This document shows, in pieces, positions 1 through 7,571 of a DNA stretch of 28,575 bases. Made by a program: the position numbers and the translations under genes. The DNA is from DATARH01 sp035550515 (GTDB lineage Bacteria; Pseudomonadota; Alphaproteobacteria; ATCC43930; CGMCC-115725). The stretch lies in contig DASZOZ010000014.1 of assembly GCA_035550515.1 (NCBI GenBank), positions 1 to 28,575 of the forward strand. Reading direction: 5' to 3'. Position 1 is the stretch's first letter, and each line of letters opens with the position of its first letter. The notes under the pieces are model-generated. The model was not told where the DNA came from. It made no database searches and saw only the letters and a program-made list of their open reading frames with translations.

Positions 1-750
1 CTCGCGGCGATCGTCAGCGGCCAGGCCGAGGCCGACACCGACCTCGGCTACCGGGTCAATCTCGACGGCACGCGGGCGGTGCTCGACGCCTGCCGCGCAT
101 TGGGCACGGCACCGCGCGTCGTCTTCGCCAGCTCTCTCGCGGTTTACGGCGGCGCGCTGCCGCCGGCGGTCGGCGACGACACCGCGCTGACGCCGCAGAG
201 CTCCTACGGCGCGCAAAAGGCGATCGGCGAGCTGTTGATCAACGACTACAGCCGCAAGGGGTTTGTCGACGGCTGCGCGCTGCGGCTGCCGACCGTGGTG
301 GTGCGGCCCGGCCTGCCGAACCGCGCCGCTTCGACCTTTGCCTCGTCGATGATCCGCGAGCCGCTGACCGGCAAGGACGCGGTTTGCCCGGTGTCGCCGG
401 ATACCGTGATGGCGCTGGCCTCGCCGCGCCGGATCGTCGCCTCGCTGGCGCATGCGCTGGGCGTGCCGGGCGAGGCGCTCGGGACCAACCGCACCCTGCA
501 GCTGCCCGGCTACTCGGTCTCGGTCGGCGAGATGGCCGAGGCGGTGCGCCGCGCCGCCGGCGCCGAGGCCTATCGCCGCATCGCCTGGCAGCCGGACGCG
601 GTGATCCAGGCGATCGTCGGCAGTTGGCCGCGCGAACTCAAGGCACCGCGCGCCGAAGCGCTCGGCTTCCAGCCCGACGCCGGCATCGACGAGGCCGTCC
701 GCTTCTTCATCGAGGACGACCTCGCGATGCAGCGGGCGCTGGCGGGATAG
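1..750 (+). CDS. denD: D-erythronate dehydrogenase-like SDR epimerase/dehydratase (5' end outside window)
   Basis: The frame is open from base 1, so the N-terminal NAD-binding part lies outside the window; 249 residues are visible. It is an extended short-chain dehydrogenase of the NAD-dependent epimerase/dehydratase fold. The visible part has the substrate serines in FASSLAVYGG (about 42-51), the catalytic YGAQK (Tyr69/Lys73 of the visible part), and the family-typical ALRLPTVVVRPG and REPLTGKDAVCPV stretches that I associate with DenD. DenD oxidises D-erythronate to 2-oxo-tetronate in four-carbon acid-sugar catabolism. The partner genes otnK, otnC and otnI are not in this window. The stop is 3 nt from the stop of the convergent MFS gene, so no terminator fits between them. 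Another sugar-nucleotide or sugar-acid SDR specificity is possible. Confidence 0.8.
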   Translation, partial: LAAIVSGQAEADTDLGYRVNLDGTRAVLDACRALGTAPRVVFASSLAVYGGALPPAVGDDTALTPQSSYGAQKAIGELLINDYSRKGFVDGCALRLPTVVVRPGLPNRAASTFASSMIREPLTGKDAVCPVSPDTVMALASPRRIVASLAHALGVPGEALGTNRTLQLPGYSVSVGEMAEAVRRAAGAEAYRRIAWQPDAVIQAIVGSWPRELKAPRAEALGFQPDAGIDEAVRFFIEDDLAMQRALAG

Positions 751-753
751 CGG

Positions 754-2184
754 CTAGTCGCTCGCCGCCGCCGCACGCAGCACGGCGGGTTGCGCCGGCC
801 CGCTTTCCGTGACGACTTCGAGCTGTCCGACCGTCTCGCGCCCAAACAGCACCGGCACCAGCGCGCCGGTCGTCACGATGACCGCCAGCGTGCCGAAGAA
901 GATCGTCGCCGACCCGGTATAGGGCTCCAGCAGGAACGGCAGGCAGACGCCGGCCAGCAGGCGCGCCGACGATTCATCGAAGAAATGGCCGCGGCCGCGC
1001 AGCGCGGTGGGGAATTGCTCCGAGATGTAGACACGCACTGCCGGGAAGCAGGACAGCACGGTAAACCCGGTGATCAGGACGCCGACGATAAACACCGTCC
1101 CGGCGTAATCACCGAAATTATGGGCGAGCATCATCATCAGCAGGCCGGGGATCGCGCACAGGAATGCGAGGGTGATGGTCCAGCGCCGGCCGATCACCTC
1201 CATGATGTAGCCGTTGAACAATTTGCCGGGGATGCTGGCGCCGAAGATCAGCGTGCTGAGGCCGAAGCTCAGCGCAACCCCCGCCCCCTGGTCGACCAGA
1301 GCCTTCGGCAGCAGGATCGCCGAGCAGTAATAGCAGCTCGCGCCGCACAGGCCGCACAGGATGCCGACGATCGTCCAGCGCAGCTGCCCCCGTTGGAACA
1401 GCGCGCTGAACGGCGGCAATTGCTCTTGCGCGATGTCGATATGCGGGCCGAGCTCGGCCGCCATCAGCGGCGCGACCTTGTTGCCGCAGCGCCGGATCAG
1501 CAGGTTGACGGTGTCGACCGCATCCTGCACCCGGCCGCGGCGCAGCAGCCAACGCGGGCTTTCCGGCAGAAACAGGTAGATCAGCACCGGCGCGACAAAC
1601 AGCGTCACGCCGCCGGGCAGCCCGACATACTTGTAGCCGTTGGTCGTATGGGCGAGGAGCCCGCCCGCGACCGGCAGCAGCGTGAAGGACAACGCCAGCA
1701 TCACCTCATAGATCGCCCCGTAGGTGCGGCGGTGTTGCGCCGGCATCAGTTCGGCGGCGATCGGGAACGGCGCGGAGATCGTGAATCCCAGGCCGAAACC
1801 GGTGATCAGCCGCAGCACGATCAGTTGCTCGGCGTCGTTCGCCAGGACGATCAGCAAGGTGCACAGCGTGCTGATGATGACGCCGGCCTGCATGACGCCG
1901 ACCCGGCTCACGCGATCCGACATCGCCGCGGCGCTGAAGCCGCCGATCACCACCATGAATTGCGGCGCCACCGCGAGCCAGCGGACCTCCTCCGGCGTCA
2001 TGTGCAGCGGCCCCTTGGCGAGCACCAGCAACGAGCCGCTGAGCGCAAGATCATAGCCCTCGACAAACCCGACAAAGCCGAGCACGAGGATCAGCACGAT
2101 GTGATAACCGCTGAACGGAATGCTATCGAGCTTGCGCCCCAGAACGTGCCCGGCGGACTCCCCGATGCGACCAGTAGACCTCAT
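754..2184 (-). CDS. MFS transporter, sugar/organic-acid type
   Basis: A 476-residue integral membrane protein with about twelve hydrophobic segments. The first begins near residue 28 (IVLILVLGFVGFVEGYDLAL). The loop after helix 2 has the MFS motif-A-like AAAMSDRVSRVGV, and PESPRWLLRRGR before the central loop is the motif typical of the sugar-porter and aromatic-acid/H+ symporter branches. It should be a proton-coupled inner-membrane carrier for a small solute. Its position beside a DenD-like dehydrogenase suggests an acid sugar, but that is inference. The ATG at 2184 is preceded by GGGAG at good spacing on the minus strand. It is convergent with the denD-like gene and faces the 373-nt gap upstream. 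Confidence 0.88.
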   Translation of the reverse strand: MRSTGRIGESAGHVLGRKLDSIPFSGYHIVLILVLGFVGFVEGYDLALSGSLLVLAKGPLHMTPEEVRWLAVAPQFMVVIGGFSAAAMSDRVSRVGVMQAGVIISTLCTLLIVLANDAEQLIVLRLITGFGLGFTISAPFPIAAELMPAQHRRTYGAIYEVMLALSFTLLPVAGGLLAHTTNGYKYVGLPGGVTLFVAPVLIYLFLPESPRWLLRRGRVQDAVDTVNLLIRRCGNKVAPLMAAELGPHIDIAQEQLPPFSALFQRGQLRWTIVGILCGLCGASCYYCSAILLPKALVDQGAGVALSFGLSTLIFGASIPGKLFNGYIMEVIGRRWTITLAFLCAIPGLLMMMLAHNFGDYAGTVFIVGVLITGFTVLSCFPAVRVYISEQFPTALRGRGHFFDESSARLLAGVCLPFLLEPYTGSATIFFGTLAVIVTTGALVPVLFGRETVGQLEVVTESGPAQPAVLRAAAASD

Positions 2185-2458
2185 GACGTTCTCCCAGATT
2201 TGTCCAATCCGGGGTCCGGTGCGGTCGGGGAGCTGCTGTCGAAACGCGAGGGCGCGTGTCCGAAAAATGCTGCGGGTTCAAAATTTGCTGATGGCGATCG
2301 CCTTTCCGTCTCCTACACCGGCCGCCGGCCGGACCCGAATTGACGCTGCCTCGTTGCCGGGGAGACGTTTGCGGCGCCTCCCTTGATTCTCCGGCCGATT
2401 CTCGCGGCCGGTCGGGTCAGCGTAATCGAGATGGCGCGGTCTGTCACAAGGAAAAGCC

Positions 2459-2483
2459 GCGCCGCGCTGCCGCAGCGCGGCGC
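2459..2483. repeat. Perfect 11-bp hairpin with 3-nt loop
   Basis: Arms GCGCCGCGCTG (2459-2469) and CAGCGCGGCGC (2473-2483) are exact reverse complements around CCG. On the minus strand the stem is followed by GGCTTTTCC, which is only weakly terminator-like, and no minus-strand gene ends just upstream. It could be an untranslated-leader structure for the gene at 2558 or part of a small RNA. No function is shown. Confidence 0.55.
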
Positions 2484-2545
2484 ACCCGCCATGGACTTGG
2501 CCGGAAGGGCCGAGGCGACGGATACTTGCCGATGGGAGCCGGGCT

Positions 2546-2551
2546 GGGGAG
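2546..2551 (+). promoter_or_regulatory. Ribosome binding site supporting a TTG start
   Basis: GGGGAG lies 6 nt upstream of the TTG at 2558. The only in-frame ATG nearby (2591) would leave a signal sequence with no positive n-region, so this site favours the TTG. Confidence 0.55.
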
Positions 2552-2557
2552 ATCGCG

Positions 2558-2977
2558 TTGCGGCAGGGTGGATCATCGCGTCTCGCGGCGATGACGCTGA
2601 TCTTGGCGGCGGGGATCTTGGCGGGGGGCGGCTGCGAAGACGTGCCGTTGCCGCCGGTCGGAACGCCGCCGCCGGTCAACCTGCTCGCCTGTCACGGCGA
2701 CTTCGCGCAATTCGCCAACGGCTTCATGGTGGCGCGGCCGATGCAGCTCGATTTCGTCGTCGACTGGACGACGCCGGCGGTGACGCCGCTCAACGGCGGC
2801 GGCGCGACCCGCATCATCGCGCTCAACGCCATCGAGCTGTCGTTCGAGGTCACATACGAGGGCTACCGGGCCGCCTACCATCTCGACCGGGTGCAGGGCA
2901 TCTTCAGTCAGCGCCCCAATCTCGGCGGCGTATTCTTCGGGCGCTGCGACCTGCGGCCGTACCAGACCCGGCTTTAA
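2558..2977 (+). CDS. Small secreted or lipoprotein-like hypothetical protein
   Basis: 139 residues from the TTG start, or 128 from the ATG at 2591. The N-terminus has two arginines (2 and 9), a hydrophobic run (MTLILAAGILAG, 12-23) and Cys26 after three glycines. That is a plausible but imperfect lipobox; cleavage by signal peptidase I is the alternative. The mature part has Cys at about 46 and 134 (LLACHGDF and GRCDL), which could form a disulfide in the periplasm, and a short Pro-rich linker after the signal. I do not recognise the family. It is convergent with the periplasmic binding protein gene, 22 nt away, without an obvious terminator. Confidence 0.6.
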   Translation: MRQGGSSRLAAMTLILAAGILAGGGCEDVPLPPVGTPPPVNLLACHGDFAQFANGFMVARPMQLDFVVDWTTPAVTPLNGGGATRIIALNAIELSFEVTYEGYRAAYHLDRVQGIFSQRPNLGGVFFGRCDLRPYQTRL

Positions 2978-2999
2978 GGCCCATCGACCGTGGCGCGCG

Positions 3000-4244
3000 C
3001 TACTTGCGCGCGGCGTCGTAGGGATAGATCACGTCGCCGTTCTTGTATTTGGGAGGCCAGACGATGACCGGGTTCTTGGCGTCCTTGAACTCGTCGAGAC
3101 CGTTCCCGCCGACATGCTGGAATTGCACCATCAGCGAGTGCGACTCGCTCAGCTCGCCGTCTTTGCCGAACTGGATGTCGCCCATCACCGTCTTGAACGT
3201 ATGGCTGCGCAGCCAGTCGGCGAGCTTGTCCTGGTCGAGGCCCTTGGTCCCCTCGACGGCGTCGGCCAGCACCTGCATATAGGCATAGGCCCAGGGCGCC
3301 AGGTAGTAGCCCAGCGGATCGACACCCGCGGCCGGCGCCTTGTCCTGATACTTCTTCAAGAAATCGAGGACGCCGGGGAACTGCATCGTCTTGGCGGGGA
3401 TCCAGAAGTCGTAGTTGACGATCCCGTTCATCAGCGGGCCGAGCTGCTCCTTCACCGAGGTGGTCTGCAAACCGACCATGCCGCCGCCGAACAGCTTGGT
3501 CTTGAGCCCGACCTCGCTGGCGGCGCGGACCATGCCGACGCTGTCGAGCGGATAGGAGGCGACAAACACCGCGTCGGGATTGGTCGCCTGGACCGCACGG
3601 ACGATCGGGCTGAAATCGGTGGTGTTGGGCGGATAGGTCTTGTCGTAGACGATGTCGAGGCCGAATTTCTTGGCGTTCTTGCGCACGCCTTCGGCCGAGG
3701 CGCGGGGATATTCGGCGTCGGCGGCGACGATGGCCAGCGTCTTCGGCTTCGGGTTCTGCGCCGCGCCGACCTCGAAGAAGCCGATGGTCGAGGACACTGT
3801 CGGGTCGGGGCCGGTCGGCGTGATCGTGAAGTATTTCGGGTAGTGGAACTGCTCGTTCACCGCCAGGCCGAACAGCGACAGGAACATGCGGTTGTGCTGG
3901 ATGATGACCGGCATCGCCGGGGCGATGACGTTCGTGCCGTAGCCCGAGACGGCGAGGTCGACCTTGTCGACATCGAGCAGCTTGGTGTAGAGGCCGGGCA
4001 CGGTCGACGGGTTCGACTGGTCGTCATAGGTCACGAACTCGACCTGCCGGCCGAGCAGCCCGCCTTTGGCGTTGATGTCGTCGCGCCAGATCTCCATCGC
4101 CAGCAGCGCCGACTTGCCGTTGGCCGCGAGCGGCCCGGTCTGCGCCATGCCAAAGCCGATGCGGATCGGATCGGCCGCCCGGGCCGGCGACAGCGCCAGC
4201 GCGGCGAAGGCGAAAACGACGGCGGCAAGCAGGCGGCGATGCAT
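3000..4244 (-). CDS. Branched-chain amino acid-type ABC substrate-binding protein
   Basis: 414 residues with a clear Sec signal peptide (MHRRLLAAVVFAFAALALSPARA, cleaved near 23/24). The mature protein starts PIRIGFGMAQTGPLAANG, the usual opening of the Leu/Ile/Val-binding (Peripla_BP_6) family. It continues with AMEIWRDDINAKGGLLGR and FVTYDDQSNP, as expected for that fold. It should capture a small amide, amino acid or acid in the periplasm and hand it to a LivHMGF-type transporter. No permease or ATPase of that type is in the window, so it is an orphan here. The ATG at 4244 has a GGGAGAG site about 8 nt upstream. It is divergent from the DUF1223 gene. Confidence 0.9.
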   Translation of the reverse strand: MHRRLLAAVVFAFAALALSPARAADPIRIGFGMAQTGPLAANGKSALLAMEIWRDDINAKGGLLGRQVEFVTYDDQSNPSTVPGLYTKLLDVDKVDLAVSGYGTNVIAPAMPVIIQHNRMFLSLFGLAVNEQFHYPKYFTITPTGPDPTVSSTIGFFEVGAAQNPKPKTLAIVAADAEYPRASAEGVRKNAKKFGLDIVYDKTYPPNTTDFSPIVRAVQATNPDAVFVASYPLDSVGMVRAASEVGLKTKLFGGGMVGLQTTSVKEQLGPLMNGIVNYDFWIPAKTMQFPGVLDFLKKYQDKAPAAGVDPLGYYLAPWAYAYMQVLADAVEGTKGLDQDKLADWLRSHTFKTVMGDIQFGKDGELSESHSLMVQFQHVGGNGLDEFKDAKNPVIVWPPKYKNGDVIYPYDAARK

Positions 4245-4340
4245 CGGCGTACTCTCCCGTGGTCTGCGCGGTGCCGAAAGCGTGACATCCCGCCCGACGG
4301 TCCCGCGTGTATTTTGCCGCAGTAAACAGGCTGCCGGGTG

Positions 4341-5066
4341 ATGATGAAAGCGATTTTGTCGGCCGCGTCGATCGCGTTCGGGGTGTTGGCGGCGACTGCC
4401 TGGGCCGGCGCGACCCGGCCCGTTGTGGTCGAGCTGTTCACGTCGCAGGGCTGCTCGTCATGCCCGCCGGCCGATGCGCTGCTCGGCGAGCTGGCGAAAC
4501 GGCGCGACGTGGTGGCGCTCGGCTTTCACGTCACCTATTGGGACGGCGCGGCGTGGCGCGACCCGCTGTCGCGCCGCGAATCGACCGAGCGGCAGCAGGC
4601 CTATGACGACCACCTGACGCGAGGCCAACTCTACACGCCGCAGATGGTGATAGACGGCACCGCGGACGTCGTCGGCTCCGACCGGAGCCTGGTGCTGGCG
4701 GCGATCGACCGGGCCAGGCCCGTCGTCGCGACGAGTGTGACCTTCGCCGCGGACGGGCGGTCCGTCACGATCGGCGCGGGCACCGCACCGGCGGGCGCCG
4801 GCGTGCTCCTCGTCCGCTATGCGCTGAAGCGGTCGACCCAGGTCAAAGGCGGCGAGAATGCCGGCCGCGGCGCGGTCGACGTGAACGCGGTGACATCGCT
4901 GAAAATGATTGGCGACTGGACCGGCAAAGCGGCAAGCTTCGCGATCGACCCGCCGGCCGACGGCGAGGGGATTGCCGTGCTGGTCCAGGCGCCCGACGGG
5001 CACTACCTCGGGGCGGCGAGTGCCGAAGGCCTGCCTGCATCGCTGCCCTCGGCACCTAAGGCGTAA
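4341..5066 (+). CDS. DUF1223 thioredoxin-like secreted protein
   Basis: 241 residues from the ATG at 4341; a GTG at 4338 and an ATG at 4344 are alternatives. The signal peptide covers about residues 1-22 (ending TAWA). It is followed by VVVELFTSQGCSSCPPAD, with the CxxC-like pair Cys38 and Cys41 diagnostic of DUF1223. GFHVTYWDG, the ESTERQQAY region and LYTPQMVIDG are further family signatures. The fold is thioredoxin-like and the protein is expected in the periplasm; the biochemical role of the family is not settled. The last codons and the stop lie in the left copy of a 28-bp direct repeat (5052-5079), so the C-terminus may have been remodelled. Confidence 0.88.
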   Translation: MMKAILSAASIAFGVLAATAWAGATRPVVVELFTSQGCSSCPPADALLGELAKRRDVVALGFHVTYWDGAAWRDPLSRRESTERQQAYDDHLTRGQLYTPQMVIDGTADVVGSDRSLVLAAIDRARPVVATSVTFAADGRSVTIGAGTAPAGAGVLLVRYALKRSTQVKGGENAGRGAVDVNAVTSLKMIGDWTGKAASFAIDPPADGEGIAVLVQAPDGHYLGAASAEGLPASLPSAPKA

Positions 5067-5079
5067 ACTCGTCCCCGCC
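5052..5079 (+). repeat. 28-bp direct repeat, left copy
   Basis: Aligned without gaps, this stretch matches 5194-5221 at 25 of 28 positions; the central 15 bp (5060-5074) are identical to 5202-5216. It contains the stop codon of the DUF1223 gene. The two copies flank the palindrome at 5089-5167. Confidence 0.8.
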
Positions 5080-5088
5080 GCCGACCAG

Positions 5089-5167
5089 ACCATCCCGGCG
5101 CAGGCCGGGACTGTATCTCCGCCTCCCGCGCGGCTGAAGCATGGGCCCCGGCCTGCGCCGGGGTGGT
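5089..5167. repeat. Inverted repeat with 21-bp arms
   Basis: The arms 5089-5109 and 5147-5167 are reverse complements at 20 of 21 positions around a 37-nt loop. The core TCCCGGCGCAGGCCGGGA closely matches the core of the palindrome at 20428-20507, so both belong to one interspersed family. It lies between convergent genes and could act as a two-way transcript end, though it lacks T-tracts. Confidence 0.8.
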
Positions 5168-5176
5168 GCCGGAAGG

Positions 5177-6703
5177 CTACATCACCGCCCCCTGCACCCA
5201 GGGCGTAAACTCGTCCTCGCCAAAGCCGAGGATTTCGCTCTTGGTCTTGGCGCCCGAGGCGGTGTCGAGCACCAGCCGGAAGATGCGCTCGCCCATCTCG
5301 GCGACGGTCGCCTCGCCGTCGGCGATCGGGCCGCAATCGATGTCCATATCGTCTTCCATCCGCCGGAACAGCGGCGTGTTGGTCGCCAGCTTCAGGGAGG
5401 GCGCCGGCTTGCAGCCGAACACCGAGCCGCGCCCGGTCGTGAAGCAGATGATGTTGGCGCCGCCGGCAACCTGGCCGGTGGCCGAGACCGGGTCGTAGCC
5501 CGGCGTGTCCATGAACACGAAGCCCTTCCCGGTGATCGGCTCGGCATAGCGGTAGACATCGACGAGGTTGGTGCTGCCGCCCTTGGCGACCGCGCCGAGC
5601 GATTTTTCGAGGATCGTCGTGAGCCCGCCGGCCTTGTTGCCGGGCGAGGGGTTGTTGTTCATCTCGCCGCCGGTGCGGCTGGTGTAGTCCTCCCACCAGC
5701 GGATGCGTTCGACCAGCTTCTCGCCGACCGCGCGGCTGGTGGCGCGGCGGGTCAGCAGGTGCTCGGCGCCGTAGATTTCCGGCGTCTCCGACAGCACGGC
5801 GCTGCCGCCATGCCGCACCAGCAGGTCGACACAGGCGCCGAGCGCCGGGTTGGCGGTGATGCCGGAATAGCCGTCCGACCCGCCGCATTGCAGCGCCAGC
5901 GTCAGGTGGCTCGCCGGCACCGTCTCGCGGCGCACGTCATTGGCCGCCGGCAGCATCGCCTTGAGCCGGGCGACGCCTTCCTTGACGGTCTTGGTCGTGC
6001 CGCCGGTGTCCTGGATCGTCATCGTCGTCAAAGTCGCGCTTTCCTCCAGCCCCTCGGCCTGCAGCAGGCCGCTGATCTGGTTGGTCTCGCAGCCGAGCCC
6101 GAGCACCAGCACGCCGGCGAAATTCGGGTGGCGGGCATAGCCGGCGATGGTCCGGCGCAGCAGGTTCATCGGCTCGCCCTCGATCCCCATGCCGCAGCCG
6201 GTGCCGTGACCGAGCGCGATGACCCCGTCGACATTGGGGAATTCGGCGAGGGCGCCGCCTCCAGGCCCAAACCTGAACTGCTCGGCGATAAAGCGCGCCG
6301 CGCTGGCGGAACAGTTCACCGTCGTCAGGATGCCGAGATAGTTGCGCGTCGCGACGCGGCCGTCGGCGCGCACGATGCCCTGAAACGTCGCCGGCGCCGC
6401 GACCGGCTCGGTCGGATGGGCGTCGACGCCGAACGCATAGTCGCGGGCGAAGTCGCCCATCGCCAGGTTGTGGGTATGAACATGATCGCCCGGCGCGATG
6501 GCCGCGCTGGCAAAGCCGAGGATCTGGCCGTATTTGCGTACAGCCTCGCCGGCGGCGATCGGCGCGGTCGCGATCTTGTGGCCGGCCGGAACATGGCCGG
6601 CGGCGCGAACCTTCTCGGCCGCGATCTCGGTCCCCGGCAGCAGATCGACGCGCGCCACGACGACGTTGTCGAGCGGGTTGAGTCGGATGGTCAGCGGTGC
6701 CAT
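5177..6703 (-). CDS. UxaA-family sugar-acid dehydratase (altronate/galactarate dehydratase-like)
   Basis: 508 residues, the usual length of UxaA-type enzymes, with an N-terminal SAF domain (about 1-90, including HTHNLAMGD at 76-84) joined to the large catalytic domain. Visible signatures are RNYLGILTTVNC (120-131), GHGTGCGM (165-172), GLGCETNQ (203-210) and CGGSDGYSGITANPALG (273-289). The family removes water from altronate, galactarate or related sugar acids, giving 2-keto-3-deoxy acids, in the cytoplasm with Fe(II). It is divergent from the dehydrogenase and hydrolase genes at 6792 and 7572, which suggests the substrate is a fuconate- or rhamnonate-like acid rather than altronate; that is inference. 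The ATG at 6703 has GGGGAA upstream. Confidence 0.87.
   Translation of the reverse strand: MAPLTIRLNPLDNVVVARVDLLPGTEIAAEKVRAAGHVPAGHKIATAPIAAGEAVRKYGQILGFASAAIAPGDHVHTHNLAMGDFARDYAFGVDAHPTEPVAAPATFQGIVRADGRVATRNYLGILTTVNCSASAARFIAEQFRFGPGGGALAEFPNVDGVIALGHGTGCGMGIEGEPMNLLRRTIAGYARHPNFAGVLVLGLGCETNQISGLLQAEGLEESATLTTMTIQDTGGTTKTVKEGVARLKAMLPAANDVRRETVPASHLTLALQCGGSDGYSGITANPALGACVDLLVRHGGSAVLSETPEIYGAEHLLTRRATSRAVGEKLVERIRWWEDYTSRTGGEMNNNPSPGNKAGGLTTILEKSLGAVAKGGSTNLVDVYRYAEPITGKGFVFMDTPGYDPVSATGQVAGGANIICFTTGRGSVFGCKPAPSLKLATNTPLFRRMEDDMDIDCGPIADGEATVAEMGERIFRLVLDTASGAKTKSEILGFGEDEFTPWVQGAVM
5194..5221 (+). repeat. 28-bp direct repeat, right copy
   Basis: Partner of 5052-5079 (25 of 28 identical). 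It lies within the 3' end of the dehydratase gene and, on the minus strand, encodes the family-typical residues EDEFTPWVQ. This is therefore probably the original copy. Confidence 0.8.
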
Positions 6704-6791
6704 GGCGTTCCCCGGGTGGTTTGGTTCGGGAATTTACAGAGGCTCACCGAGCGTGGCAATTTGGCCCCGGCGGCGGATCAGCGGAGGGACG

Positions 6792-7544
6792 ATGGCGGGG
6801 CGGCTCGAAGGCAAGCGCGCATTGGTGACGGCCGCCGGCCAGGGCATCGGGCGCGCGACGGCGCTCGCCTTCGCCGCCGAGGGCGCCATTGTGCTGGCCA
6901 CCGACATCGCCTCCGAAAAACTCGCCGACCTGCCCGGCTCGCTGATCACGACCCGGCGGCTCGACGCGCGCGACGAGACCGCGATCGGCGCGCTCGCCGC
7001 CGAGCTGCCGGCGCTCGACATCCTGTTCAACGGCGCCGGCTTCGTGCATCACGGGACGGTGCTGACGACGACGCCCGCCGACTGGGACTTCTCGTTCGAC
7101 CTCAACGTGCGGTCGATGTTCCTGATGATCCGCGCCTTTCTGCCGAAGATGATCGAGGCCGGCGGCGGGTCGATCATCAACATGTCGTCGGGCGCTTCGT
7201 CGATCAAGGGCGTGCCCAACCGCTGCGCCTATGGCGCGACCAAGGCGGCGATCATCGGGCTGACCAAATCGGTCGCCGCCGATTTCGTCACCGCCGGCAT
7301 CCGCTGCAACGCGATCTGCCCCGGAACCGTGCAGACGCCCTCGCTCGACGAGCGCATCGCCGCGGCCGGCGCGACGGTGCTTGGCGGTGTCGAAGCGGCG
7401 CGGCAGGCCTTTATCGACCGCCAGCCGATGGGGCGGCTCGGCACCGCCGAGGAAATCGCCGCGCTGGCCGTCTATCTCGCATCCGACGAAAGCCGCTTCA
7501 CCACCGGCACCACGCAGGTCATCGACGGCGGCTGGAGCCTCTAA
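6792..7544 (+). CDS. 2-keto-3-deoxy-L-fuconate dehydrogenase-like SDR (BDH2/DHRS6 family)
   Basis: 250 residues from the ATG at 6792, preceded by GGAGGG. It has the Rossmann motif TAAGQGIG (13-20), Asp38 at the end of beta-2 (favours NAD over NADP), NGAG (80-83), and catalytic Ser133, Tyr147 and Lys151. FNGAGFVHHGTVL, DLNVRSMFLMI and the terminal IDGGWSL closely follow the human BDH2 sequence as I remember it. Bacterial members oxidise 2-keto-3-deoxy-L-fuconate to the 2,4-diketo acid. The FAH-type hydrolase directly downstream (27-nt gap) performs the next step of that pathway, which strengthens the call. A longer in-frame extension upstream to 6498 overlaps the divergent gene and is not needed. 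3-hydroxybutyrate dehydrogenase activity is the main alternative. Confidence 0.85.
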   Translation: MAGRLEGKRALVTAAGQGIGRATALAFAAEGAIVLATDIASEKLADLPGSLITTRRLDARDETAIGALAAELPALDILFNGAGFVHHGTVLTTTPADWDFSFDLNVRSMFLMIRAFLPKMIEAGGGSIINMSSGASSIKGVPNRCAYGATKAAIIGLTKSVAADFVTAGIRCNAICPGTVQTPSLDERIAAAGATVLGGVEAARQAFIDRQPMGRLGTAEEIAALAVYLASDESRFTTGTTQVIDGGWSL

Positions 7545-7571
7545 CCCTCACCCCGAACCCGGAGGAACCTC

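Larger units (their letters stand above)
2185..2557. other. 373-nt divergent intergenic region without a credible gene
   Basis: The region lies between the divergent MFS (-) and lipoprotein-like (+) starts. Short open frames across it lack ribosome binding sites and recognisable domains. It holds a 10-bp perfect palindrome GGCGATCGCC at 2293-2302, a possible operator or chance. A CCGGCCG/CGGCCGG hairpin lies near 2391-2411, and a perfect 11-bp stem lies at 2459-2483. I cannot point to a convincing sigma-70 promoter. Confidence 0.5.

Noticed and set aside
790..2343. 517-codon open frame on the + strand across the MFS gene
   Set aside because: It is a GC-driven shadow of the minus-strand transporter. 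Its translation is rich in Arg, Gln, Asp and His without any domain, while the minus strand has clear membrane segments and a ribosome binding site.
6498..6791. 98-residue N-terminal extension of the SDR
   Set aside because: It overlaps the divergent dehydratase gene. The Rossmann fold begins right after the ATG at 6792, which has a GGAGGG site.
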